This document shows positions 44,218 through 51,354 of a stretch of 64,000 nt of DNA, one piece after another. The notes beneath the pieces are model-generated. The model did not search any database. It was not told the DNA's origin and worked only from the letters and a program-made list of their open reading frames with translations. Every line of letters begins with the position of its first letter. Position 1 is the first letter of the stretch. The translations under genes were made by a program, and so were the position numbers. The stretch is from CAXMMR01 sp963692975. Lineage in GTDB: Bacteria > Pseudomonadota > Alphaproteobacteria > Acetobacterales > Acetobacteraceae. Location: NCBI GenBank assembly GCA_963692975.2, contig CAXMMR010000034.1:128464-192463 (forward strand). Direction: 5' to 3'.

Positions 44218-44792
44218 TGCCGGCCGAGTTGCCGCCGGACCGCCGCGCCGCGGTGATGGCGGCGGCGCTGGCGCTGTTCGCCGAGCGAGGCTTTCACGGC
44301 ACGCGCGTCCCCGAGATCGCCGAGCGGGCCGGTGTCGCCACGGGCACGATCTATCGCTACTTCGCCAGCAAGGAGGCGCTGGTCAACGCCGTGTTTCAGG
44401 ATCAGAAGCGCGCGTTTGCCGCCGCCGCGGCGGCGTTCGAGCCCGGCCAGCCGCCGGCCGGGCAGGCCGCTGCGATGTGGCGCAACCTGGTGGACTGGGC
44501 GCGCGTTAATTTTACCGCCTTCCAGTTTCTCGAGCTGCATCACCACGCCGACTATCTCGACCCGCAGAGCCGCGCCGTCGCCGAGCAGGCGTACGCCGCA
44601 CCGCTGGCGTTCCTGGGCGCCGCCCGATCGGCGGGCGCGGTGCGCGCCGACCTGCCGGCCGCCGCGCTGCTGGGCCTGGTCGGAGGCGCGCTTGCGGGCT
44701 TCGTCCGGGATGCGCAAGCCGGAGCGTTCGACTGCACGGCCGAGACGATCGACGCCGCGGGGGCCGCGGTGTGGCGGATGATGGCGGCGTGA
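44217..44792 (+). CDS. TetR/AcrR-family repressor
   Basis: A 191-residue regulator with an N-terminal helix-turn-helix: ALALFAERGFHGTRVPEIAERAGVATGTIYRYFASKEAL, split as helix 1, helix 2 and recognition helix (residues about 13-51). The ligand-binding C-terminal domain is variable. The start is GTG 44217, translationally coupled to the SDR stop. It likely binds the palindrome at 43412-43429. The inducer is unknown; an SDR substrate or aldehyde is plausible. Confidence 0.9.
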   Translation: MPAELPPDRRAAVMAAALALFAERGFHGTRVPEIAERAGVATGTIYRYFASKEALVNAVFQDQKRAFAAAAAAFEPGQPPAGQAAAMWRNLVDWARVNFTAFQFLELHHHADYLDPQSRAVAEQAYAAPLAFLGAARSAGAVRADLPAAALLGLVGGALAGFVRDAQAGAFDCTAETIDAAGAAVWRMMAA

Positions 44793-44946
44793 CGCGAGGT
44801 GGCGCGAGCGGCCTCAGGCAGGGGCGACGGAGCAGCGCGGCCTACGCCTTCCGCGCCCGATGGACTTGCGCCAAAGCGCCTGTCAGTTAGCGGCATCTTC
44901 TGTCCAGGGGCGACGTTCACGTGCGGCGATCAACGGGAGCGTGGCA

Positions 44947-45441
44947 ATGAGCGGTTCGAAGGTGATGGAGATCTATCTGACAGGGCTGCGCAATCAGCAC
45001 GCTGTCGAGACGCAGGCGATCGGGACGATCCAGAACGAGTTGAGCCGGATGGAGCCCTATCCGGAGCTGCACGCCAGGATGCAGGCGGACAAGGAGCGTT
45101 CGACGACCCAGGCTGCCCGGCTCGACGAGCTGCTGGCGAAGCACGGATCCAGCAAGTCGCTGGCCAAGGAGGCGGTGACCGGCGCCGTGGCGACGGTGGC
45201 CGGCTTTGCGCACGCCATGTCGGGCGACGAGGTGCTGAAGAACGTGCTCGCGGCGATCGGCTTCAAGGCTTACGAGATCGGCTCCTACAAGGTGTTGCTG
45301 ACCCTGGCGGAGGCTGCGGGCGCGACGGCGGATAGCGCGGTGCTGACAACGTCGATGCAGGAGGAGCAGGAGATGGGTGATTGGCTGGGAGGCCACCTGC
45401 CCGCTTTCGTGCAGGCCTACCTGCAGCATGGAGCGGCGTGA
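44947..45441 (+). CDS. Ferritin-like (DUF892/YciE-type) protein
   Basis: A 164-residue helical protein resembling DUF892 ferritin-like proteins: an N-terminal helix IYLTGLRNQHAVETQAI, then a helix PELHARMQADKERSTTQAARLDELL, then AYEIGSYKVLLTLAEAAG and EEQEMGDWLGGHL. Carboxylate/His positions fit a di-iron four-helix bundle, though function is unproven; homologues respond to stress. ATG 44947 is the best start. It stands alone after the SDR-TetR operon. Confidence 0.75.
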   Translation: MSGSKVMEIYLTGLRNQHAVETQAIGTIQNELSRMEPYPELHARMQADKERSTTQAARLDELLAKHGSSKSLAKEAVTGAVATVAGFAHAMSGDEVLKNVLAAIGFKAYEIGSYKVLLTLAEAAGATADSAVLTTSMQEEQEMGDWLGGHLPAFVQAYLQHGAA

Positions 45442-45755
45442 CGGCCGCGCCCGCCACGCCTGCAGGATCGCCTCGGCCAGCCTGACGGGCTGGCGTCGCG
45501 ACAAGGCGCCGCTCGCGCCGGGCCGGTGCGGAGCGTGCACGGGCGGCCGCGGCACGAGGCAGGCCGCCATAGGTCATGCGGAGGAGCGGCCGTGAGCACG
45601 AGGCGGTGTGGACCGGCAAGGTGGTCGAGATCATTGTCGCGGCGTCCGCCCACGTGCTGTGCGACATCCGCGGCGAGCTCGACGAGGCGGCCTTGCCAAG
45701 CTCTCGTTCGCGGCGGGCGTTTTCTAATGGCCGACGGGTGCCGGGGGTGCGGCGC
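45442..45755. other. Intergenic region, no gene recognised
   Basis: About 310 bp of GC-rich sequence with open frames on both strands but no motif, ribosome-binding site or homology I recognise. Confidence 0.4.
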
Positions 45756-46160
45756 CTAGTCGGCGACGGGCCGGTGCACGCGGGCGGTGGTCAGCGCACC
45801 TACCAGGGAGACGAGCTGACTCGGCAGATAGGGCTTCTTGAGCAGCTCGTAGCCAAGCTCGTGCTTCCAGGACGCCTCGAAGATGTCAGGCCGGCCCGAT
45901 GCGATGATCACGGGGATTGCCGGCCAGCATTCGCGGATCCTCGCCGCGACCTGTGACCCGTCGATGTTCCCCGGCATGTGGAAGTCGGACACGAGGAGGG
46001 AGAACGGCGCCGGCGCTCGACCGATGACGTCGAATGCCAGCGCGCCGTTCTCGACAGCCACGACGTCATAGCCCGCGTCTTGCAGGCAATCGGACATCAT
46101 CTCACGGATCAGAAGCTCGTCTTCAACCAGCAAAACGCACAATTGCCCAGCCTGCTCCAT
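45756..46160 (-). CDS. Single-domain response regulator
   Basis: A 134-residue CheY-like receiver with no output domain. It has acidic residues in LLVEDE (12-14), the phospho-acceptor Asp59 in LLVSDFHMPG, and the conserved Lys in LLKKPY (about 109). It is probably a phosphorelay intermediate or acts by protein-protein contact, as in many alphaproteobacteria (FixJ-like/CpdR-like receivers). No histidine kinase is nearby, so it is an orphan. Confidence 0.88.
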   Translation of the reverse strand: MEQAGQLCVLLVEDELLIREMMSDCLQDAGYDVVAVENGALAFDVIGRAPAPFSLLVSDFHMPGNIDGSQVAARIRECWPAIPVIIASGRPDIFEASWKHELGYELLKKPYLPSQLVSLVGALTTARVHRPVAD

Positions 46161-46304
46161 GCCCTGCTATGTCAGCGCTGCGGACGCTGCATCGTTCCAG
46201 ATCACCGGCCCGGCGCCGAGGAGCACCTCCCGCCGCACTCGGCTCGACGGCAGCAGGGCGCCAGCGCATCCTGAACGTGGCCATGCAGATGAGCCGTACG
46301 CCGG

Positions 46305-46400
46305 GTTGCGACGCGCGCTACTCGCCGGGTTGCGACGCGCACTCCTCGCACGGTTGCGACGCGCGCTACTCGCACGATTGCGACGCGCGCTACTCGCACG
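46305..46400. repeat. Four 24-bp tandem repeats
   Basis: Four consecutive 24-bp units beginning at 46305, 46329, 46353 and 46377, each close to GTTGCGACGCGCGCTACTCG plus four bases, with one or two changes per unit. No spacers separate them, so this is not a CRISPR array. The last unit runs into the end of the FAH-family gene. It is probably a minisatellite of variable copy number. Confidence 0.88.
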
Positions 46401-47235
46401 GCGCCAGCCTGTTGGTCAGCCGGCCAAGGCCGGTGATCTCGACCTCGACCACGTCGCCATGCACCAGGAAGCGTGGCGGCTTGAAGCCGATGCCGACGCC
46501 GGCGGGCGTGCCGGTGGCGATCACGTCGCCCGGATAGAGCGTGACGCCGGCCGACAGCGCCTCGATGATGGCCGGAACGTCGAAGATCAGGTCACGCGTG
46601 TTGGCGTCCTGGCGGATCTCGCCGTTGACCCAGGTGCGCAGCCGCGTGTCGGCGAGGTCGAGCTCGTCGCGGGTGACCGCCCATGGGCCCATCGGGCAGA
46701 ACGTGTCGAAGGACTTGCCGACAAGCCACTGCTTCATCCGGCTCTGCACATCGCGCGCGGTCACATCGTTGACGATCGTGTATCCCCAGACATGCGCCAT
46801 CGCCTCGGCACGCGCGATGCCTCGCCCGCCGGCGCCGATGATGACGGCAAGCTCGCCCTCGTAATCGATGGCGGCGGAGACCGACGGGTCGAAGCGGACC
46901 GGCGCGCCGTCGGCGATCACCGTCTCCGGCACCTTGGAGAAGATGATCGGCACGTCGGGAGCGGCGGCGGCGGCGTCGAAGCCGGAGGCCTCGAACTCGC
47001 GGGCGTGGTCGTGGTAGTTCTTGCCGACGCAGAAGATGTTGCGGCGCGGACGCGGGATCGGGGCGACGACCACGGCGCCGGCCGGCACCGGCTCGTCCGT
47101 TGGCGCCGCCGCCTCGGGATGGGCGGCCAGGGCGGCGATGTCGACGAGGGCGGCGTCAAGCAGGCGCGCCGGGGCGCCGTTCTCGACAACGGCGACACGG
47201 GTGCTGCCGTTCAGGCTGAGCGTCGCGTATTTCAC
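46390..47235 (-). CDS. Fumarylacetoacetate hydrolase-family protein
   Basis: A 281-residue FAH-superfamily enzyme. It has the metal-binding acid residues in IDYEGELAVIIG and TIVNDVTARDVQSR, KSFDTFCPMGPWAV, and GDVIATGTPAGVGIG near the C-terminus. Members hydrate, decarboxylate or hydrolyse beta-keto acids and hydroxymuconate-like products after ring cleavage. GTG 47235 is preceded by GAGAGG; ATG 47250 is an alternative. It is separated from the FAD monooxygenase upstream by repeat hairpins. It is probably a late step of the aromatic pathway encoded around it. Confidence 0.88.
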   Translation of the reverse strand: MKYATLSLNGSTRVAVVENGAPARLLDAALVDIAALAAHPEAAAPTDEPVPAGAVVVAPIPRPRRNIFCVGKNYHDHAREFEASGFDAAAAAPDVPIIFSKVPETVIADGAPVRFDPSVSAAIDYEGELAVIIGAGGRGIARAEAMAHVWGYTIVNDVTARDVQSRMKQWLVGKSFDTFCPMGPWAVTRDELDLADTRLRTWVNGEIRQDANTRDLIFDVPAIIEALSAGVTLYPGDVIATGTPAGVGIGFKPPRFLVHGDVVEVEITGLGRLTNRLAPCE

Positions 47236-47269
47236 GGCTGCACCTCTCATCAACGACGGAAAGAGAAGG

Positions 47270-47351
47270 TCAGGGCTCTGCCCTGAACCCGCTGGGGCCC
47301 GCGGCCCCAGACCCCAATTCTTCAGGAATGGATTTTAAAGGCTTCGCCTTT
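47270..47351. repeat. Dispersed hairpin repeat element
   Basis: Three perfect inverted repeats: 47270-47286 (TCAGGGC-tct-GCCCTGA), 47292-47310 (CTGGGGCC-cgc-GGCCCCAG) and 47337-47351 (AAAGGC-ttc-GCCTTT). They lie between the FAD monooxygenase stop and the FAH start. The same motifs occur at 8302-8452 in inverted orientation and at 61709-61746. Likely terminator-like or REP-like. Confidence 0.8.
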
Positions 47352-47361
47352 GATGGCCTTG

Positions 47362-48531
47362 CTAGGCCACGTCCTGCTGGACAGCCGCGAGGCGCGGCGT
47401 CGGGCGCTCCGTGTAGCCGGCCGGGACGTGGCGGGCGCCGCGGTTGATGCCCTCGTCGAACCACTCCGTTTTGGATGCGAGGCGCAGCAGGTCGGAGCGC
47501 AGGGTCAGCAGCGGGCGCGGCCATCTGCCGATGACGAAGCCGTACAGATACGACCACCACTGCACGTGGTCGGTGAGCGGCCGCTGGCGCTGCTCCCAGG
47601 CTTGCAGGCCGGCGGCGACGTCGGCGCCGCCGTCGACCGCCTGCGCCAGCGCCATCACGTTGATGAAGGCGGTGTTCGCCGCCTGGCCGAGATTGGGCGG
47701 CATCGCGTGCGCGGCGTCGCCGATCAGCGCGACGCGGCCGGCCGACCAGGTCCGGCAGCGCACGTTGACCAGGCGGTCCCACCGGCTTGCCTCGGCGAAG
47801 CGGTCGATGAGGCTTTCGGCGACCGGGAAGCGCTCCTTCCACACCGCGCGGTCGACCGGCATCTTGCGCGCCCGCTCGTCGGCGACAGGAGCGCTGAGGA
47901 AGATGTAGTTCTGGCCCTCCGTGCATGGATTGTAGAGCAGGCGCCAGGCGCCGTTCCAATACTCGGTGATGACGTCGTCGCTGTCCTCCGGGCGACCATC
48001 GATCATCATCCGGATGCCGGCCTCGATGCCGAAATCGATCCAGGCAGTGCCGAGGATCTGCTCGCGCAGGGTGGAGTAGGCGCCGTTGGCGATCAGCACC
48101 AGGTCGGCTCGCCGCTCCTGACCGTCCTGCATGACCAGTACGCCCTCCTCGCGCACGCTGGCCACCACCGAGGAGGTGTGGATCTCGACGCCGAGGGCGA
48201 CCGCGCGGTCGATCAGCGACTGGTAAAGGTCGGCGCGCGGCGGCAGCAGCATGCGGTCGGTCGGCGTCATCTGGCGCGACATCAGGGTCCGGTCGGCGCT
48301 GTCGGCGATGCGCCACTCGCGGATCGTGCGGGCGCGGTAGGTCGCGCGCTCATAGGCGCCGAGAACGCCGAGCGTCTTCAGCCCGCTCTCCCACAGCCAG
48401 ATGCCGGCGCCGAACATCCGCAGGTCGGGGCTGCGCTCGTGCAGCGACACGCGCCAGCCGAGCTGGGCGAAGCGCACCGCCGCGCACAGCCCGGAGAGGC
48501 CGGCGCCTGCGATCTCGACATGACGGCTCAT
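47362..48531 (-). CDS. FAD-dependent aromatic/pyridine-ring monooxygenase (MHPCO-like) 1
   Basis: A 389-residue class A flavoprotein monooxygenase with dinucleotide-binding GAGLSGL (near residue 8), the RADLYQSLID region, and the FAD-ribityl GDAAHAMPPNLGQAAN. Blocks ERSPDLRMFGAGIWLWESGL and YNPCTEGQNYIFL resemble 2-methyl-3-hydroxypyridine-5-carboxylate oxygenase, which both hydroxylates and opens a pyridine ring with NADH and O2. It is a close paralogue of the enzyme at 60531. ATG 48531 has GGAGA upstream. It is in the minus-strand catabolic operon with a hydrolase, Rid protein and LigB dioxygenase. Confidence 0.88.
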   Translation of the reverse strand: MSRHVEIAGAGLSGLCAAVRFAQLGWRVSLHERSPDLRMFGAGIWLWESGLKTLGVLGAYERATYRARTIREWRIADSADRTLMSRQMTPTDRMLLPPRADLYQSLIDRAVALGVEIHTSSVVASVREEGVLVMQDGQERRADLVLIANGAYSTLREQILGTAWIDFGIEAGIRMMIDGRPEDSDDVITEYWNGAWRLLYNPCTEGQNYIFLSAPVADERARKMPVDRAVWKERFPVAESLIDRFAEASRWDRLVNVRCRTWSAGRVALIGDAAHAMPPNLGQAANTAFINVMALAQAVDGGADVAAGLQAWEQRQRPLTDHVQWWSYLYGFVIGRWPRPLLTLRSDLLRLASKTEWFDEGINRGARHVPAGYTERPTPRLAAVQQDVA

Positions 48532-48619
48532 CGGCGGGTCTCCTGTGCGGGCAAATTGCGACAGCCGGTGCGGCAAGGCCCGCCACGGCGCATGGCGATC
48601 CGGGCGGCCCGGGTTCGCG

Positions 48620-49462
48620 TCACGCGCCGGCGTCCGCGGCGGCCTGGGGAAATAGCAGCCGGGCGGCGGCGAGCAGCGCCTCGGGGTGCTCCATCGCGAC
48701 CGAGTGCGAGCAGCGCGCCAGCAGCCCGACGTTCGCCTGCGGCAGCTTGGCCGCCAAGGCGAGGGTGATAGCCGGCGGAAAGGCCTCGTCGTCCCGGCCA
48801 TGCAGCATGGTGAGCGGGCAGGTGATGCGCGCCAGCACGTCATCGCCGAGCACGGCGCGGTCGGCGAAGGCCTGGCGGTCACCGGCGAACATGGCGGTGA
48901 AATACGGGCCGTAGGCGGGATCGTCGTGCAGGATCCTGACGCGGGCGTCGAGATAGGCGTCGTCGATGACCGACTTGTCGTAGACCAGGTGCTCGGCGGT
49001 GCGGCGCAGCTGGTCGCGCGTCTGCGGAAACGTCCAGCAGCGCACCGTCGCCTCGTTGACGGCGAACGGGGCGCCCATCGCGCCCGTGGTCAGCACCTGG
49101 CCGACGCGCGGGCTCGATGCGGCGAGGCGCAGGGCGAGCACGGCGGAGATCGAGTGGGCGACGATGCCGATCCGACGGCCCGGCATGAGCTCGATCAGCG
49201 CCTCGCACTGACGTTGCCACAGGTCGAGGTCGAAGAACGGCGGGGACGGCTTGCGCGGCGAGGCGCCGAAGCCGAACAGGTCCATCGCAAAGACGTGGTA
49301 TCGTTCCGCCAGCGGCTCGAGCACGCGCCGCCAATTGCCGACCGTCGAGGCGCCCGGGCCGGAGCCGTGCAGCAGCAGCAGCGGGTAGGCGCCGATGCTG
49401 CCGCCTTCGATGAGCCGAGCGGTCAGGCCGTCGACATCCACGGCTCGCTCGATGAAAGACAT
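48620..49462 (-). CDS. Alpha/beta hydrolase, meta-cleavage hydrolase type
   Basis: A 280-residue alpha/beta hydrolase with oxyanion region LLLLHGSGPGAS and nucleophile Ser104 in VAHSISA. Asp lies in MLHGRDDEAFP and the catalytic His in ARCSHSVAMEHP. The layout is that of MhpC/BphD-type C-C hydrolases or ring-opened amide hydrolases. It starts at ATG 49462, or at ATG 49474 immediately after the Rid stop codon. It probably hydrolyses the ring-fission product made by the neighbouring oxygenases; the exact substrate is inferred. Confidence 0.85.
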   Translation of the reverse strand: MSFIERAVDVDGLTARLIEGGSIGAYPLLLLHGSGPGASTVGNWRRVLEPLAERYHVFAMDLFGFGASPRKPSPPFFDLDLWQRQCEALIELMPGRRIGIVAHSISAVLALRLAASSPRVGQVLTTGAMGAPFAVNEATVRCWTFPQTRDQLRRTAEHLVYDKSVIDDAYLDARVRILHDDPAYGPYFTAMFAGDRQAFADRAVLGDDVLARITCPLTMLHGRDDEAFPPAITLALAAKLPQANVGLLARCSHSVAMEHPEALLAAARLLFPQAAADAGA

Positions 49463-49476
49463 GGCGCCCGGCATCC

Positions 49477-49881
49477 CTACAGCGCCGCGATCGCCTGCAC
49501 CTCGACGAGCAGCGGCTCCTTGACCAGCCGGTCGATCATCAGCAGCGTGTTCGGCGGATAGCGGCCGCCGGGGAATATCGCCGGGAACTCGCGCAGCCGA
49601 TACTCCATGAAGCGGGGGATGTCCTGCGAGTGCACGAGGTAGGTCGTGAACTGCACGACGTTTTGCCAGCCGGCGCCGCAGGATTGCAGCGCCAGCAGGG
49701 TATTGGCAAAGGCGAGCTCGCATTGCGCATCGAAGGTCGGGGCGATCGTGCCGTCCTGGTCGGCGCCGACCTGGCCGGCGATGAAGATGAACTCGGAGGC
49801 CTGCTTCACCCGGGTGATCTGCGAGTACTGGCCCATCGGCGTGCCGAGCGTCGTCGGATTGAAGATGGTGATCTCGGCCAT
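49477..49881 (-). CDS. Rid-family protein 1 (lacks RidA arginine)
   Basis: A 134-residue YjgF/YER057c/UK114 (Rid) family protein, a small trimeric beta-alpha barrel-like fold. It has FIFIAGQVGADQDG, VVQFTTYLVHSQDIPRF and LVEVQAIA. The position that is Arg in imine-hydrolysing RidA (R-x-T-L) reads PPNTLLMID here, so the classic deaminase residue is absent. It could be a Rid subgroup enzyme acting on an intermediate of the pathway, or a non-catalytic member. ATG 49881 starts the conserved region. It lies between the dioxygenase and hydrolase genes. Confidence 0.85.
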   Translation of the reverse strand: MAEITIFNPTTLGTPMGQYSQITRVKQASEFIFIAGQVGADQDGTIAPTFDAQCELAFANTLLALQSCGAGWQNVVQFTTYLVHSQDIPRFMEYRLREFPAIFPGGRYPPNTLLMIDRLVKEPLLVEVQAIAAL

Positions 49882-49910
49882 GATGGCGCTCCCGTCCGTC
49901 TGTGTCGCAA

Positions 49911-50921
49911 TCAGGCCAGGGCGGGCTCTTCGGCGCCGTAGGCGATGTATCCCATGCCGCAGATCCACTCCATGACCGGCTCGTAGGCGATCACGTCGGC
50001 GGGCTTGCCGCCCATCGCGCCCATGACCGCCATCCAGTTGAGCATCTCGTGGCCGCCATGGCCGCCGCCCTGCTCAATGTCGTCGAACGAGCATGCCCGC
50101 AGGGTGCCGACGTCGCCGTTGCCGAACGCGGCGATGATCTCGCGGTCCCACTCGGCATTGACGAGCGGGTGCTGATGGTGGAGCGGCCACTGCATCTTGG
50201 ACGCCATCTCGATCTCGTAGGCGGCGAGGTCGGAATAGAGCGTCGGGTCCTCCAGCGCCACGTGCTTGCCCTCGGTCTGATAGCGGCGCATGCGCTGCAG
50301 GAACTGGTCCTCCTCCGGCGCGCCCTCGGTCCAGACCGGCGGCCAATGCGACAGCCCGCCGGAGGCGAGAAAGCCGACACGCAGGTCGTCTGGCAGGCTT
50401 TGGACAATCTTGCGCACCGCCGCGCCGAGGTCGTAGGCGCGTCCCATTGACGGCAGCGGCGGTGAAAAGACGTTGATGTAGATTGGCACGACGGGAATGT
50501 CGTATTGCGGGCGGATGCATTGCAGCGGCACCAGCAAGTTGTTGCCGTACTCGATCTCGCCCATGCGCGCCGGGTCGAAGCCGGCGTTGAGCAGGCCGCG
50601 CAGCAGCAGCTCGCCGAGGTCCGGCCGGCCCGGGATCACGACCTTCTTCTCGAAGCGCAGAGCCTCCATCATGTAGTCCGCCGGCCCGCTATGGCTCTCG
50701 GCGATGCCGACGGCGAAGGTCGGCATCAAGTTGCGGAAGTGATTTTCGAAGTGATCGTCGAGAAAGGCGATGATGACGTCGGGCTTGCCCTCGTCGAGCC
50801 GGCGGGCGCATTCGGCGTGCGCGTCGGCGATGCGCTGGCGCATGGCCGGCTCGGGGGCGTCCGGCCAGCCGAGCACGCCTGGCGCGTGTGACAGGCTGAG
50901 GCCGCAAACGATCTGTGCCAT
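49911..50921 (-). CDS. LigB-type extradiol ring-cleavage dioxygenase
   Basis: A 336-residue class III extradiol dioxygenase (protocatechuate 4,5-dioxygenase beta/gallate dioxygenase type). Residues match LigB: Fe ligands His12 (LSLSHAPG), His61 (DDHFENH) and probably Glu257 (NAEWDRE), with the catalytic base His192 (ASGGLSHWPP). The C-terminal 70 residues (GGHGGHEMLNWMAVMGAMGG) resemble the LigA alpha subunit, suggesting an alpha-beta fusion as in gallate dioxygenase. ATG 50921 is the first in the minus-strand operon. It would open a vicinal diol or amino-phenol ring. Confidence 0.88.
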   Translation of the reverse strand: MAQIVCGLSLSHAPGVLGWPDAPEPAMRQRIADAHAECARRLDEGKPDVIIAFLDDHFENHFRNLMPTFAVGIAESHSGPADYMMEALRFEKKVVIPGRPDLGELLLRGLLNAGFDPARMGEIEYGNNLLVPLQCIRPQYDIPVVPIYINVFSPPLPSMGRAYDLGAAVRKIVQSLPDDLRVGFLASGGLSHWPPVWTEGAPEEDQFLQRMRRYQTEGKHVALEDPTLYSDLAAYEIEMASKMQWPLHHQHPLVNAEWDREIIAAFGNGDVGTLRACSFDDIEQGGGHGGHEMLNWMAVMGAMGGKPADVIAYEPVMEWICGMGYIAYGAEEPALA

Positions 50922-50935
50922 GGCGATGCTCCCGC

Positions 50936-50992
50936 TGATGACTGGCGCCGGTGTGGCGCTGATGACTAGCGTTGATGACGCACGTTGATGAC
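50936..50992. repeat. Direct repeats of TGATGAC
   Basis: Four identical TGATGAC heptamers, in the context G(C/T)TGATGAC(T/G), lie just upstream of the LigB-type dioxygenase gene with spacings of 24, 13 and 13 bp. They could be regulator-binding repeats or a decayed tandem repeat. Confidence 0.6.
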
Positions 50993-51053
50993 TGGCGCTG
51001 GGTGGATGACGCCGCTGGCTGCCGATACGCACGTCGTATGCCATAAATGGAAG

Positions 51054-51062
51054 ATTGTATAC
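51054..51062 (+). promoter_or_regulatory. Candidate GntR operator 1
   Basis: ATTGTATAC preceded by AAG, in the divergent promoter region. GntR/FCD regulators commonly bind TTGTATACAA-like palindromes, and this is a good half plus centre. The same AAGATTGTAT string recurs at 51206 and, on the other strand, CGATTGTATAAAG at 62844-62856. Confidence 0.5.
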
Positions 51063-51208
51063 GCTATCGGCGGTCCGCCTGCGGCGGGCGTCGGCGGCGG
51101 GTGTCGGCGGCGGCGGCAGTGACGCATCGATGGGCAACTGCTCCCGGCGGCGCATCAAACGGCGGCAAAGCAGGATCCGCGCCGCCCCGCCCCGCCGGAT
51201 ACATGAAG

Positions 51209-51217
51209 ATTGTATTC
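51209..51217 (+). promoter_or_regulatory. Candidate GntR operator 2
   Basis: ATTGTATTC preceded by AAG, 155 bp from operator 1 and 138 bp before the permease start. The shared AAGATTGTAT string suggests the same regulator binds both. Confidence 0.45.
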
Positions 51218-51354
51218 GAAATGATGGCGCCGGATCGCGCCGGATGGTATGCTTCGTGCAAGCCGACGCGCAGGCCGGCCGGCAGGACGGCGAGCACGCG
51301 AACGAACGAGGCCTGCGCGCCAGGCCTGCCGGAGCCCGCCCAGCTGGAGGTCCC

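Larger units (their letters stand above)
50922..51354. promoter_or_regulatory. Divergent promoter region of aromatic cluster
   Basis: A 433-bp region between the minus-strand LigB operon and the plus-strand permease-molybdenum hydroxylase operon. It holds two ATTGTAT half-operators (51054-51062 and 51209-51217). It also holds four TGATGAC copies (50936, 50960, 50973, 50986) and a GGATGAC variant at 51004. No gene is credible in it. It is likely the main control region of the pathway. Confidence 0.6.

Noticed and set aside
45526..45956. Frames on both strands after the ferritin-like gene
   Set aside because: They overlap the response regulator or lack motifs; typical of high-GC shadow frames.
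46305..46400. CRISPR array
   Set aside because: The 24-bp units are directly adjacent with no spacers, and no cas genes are present.
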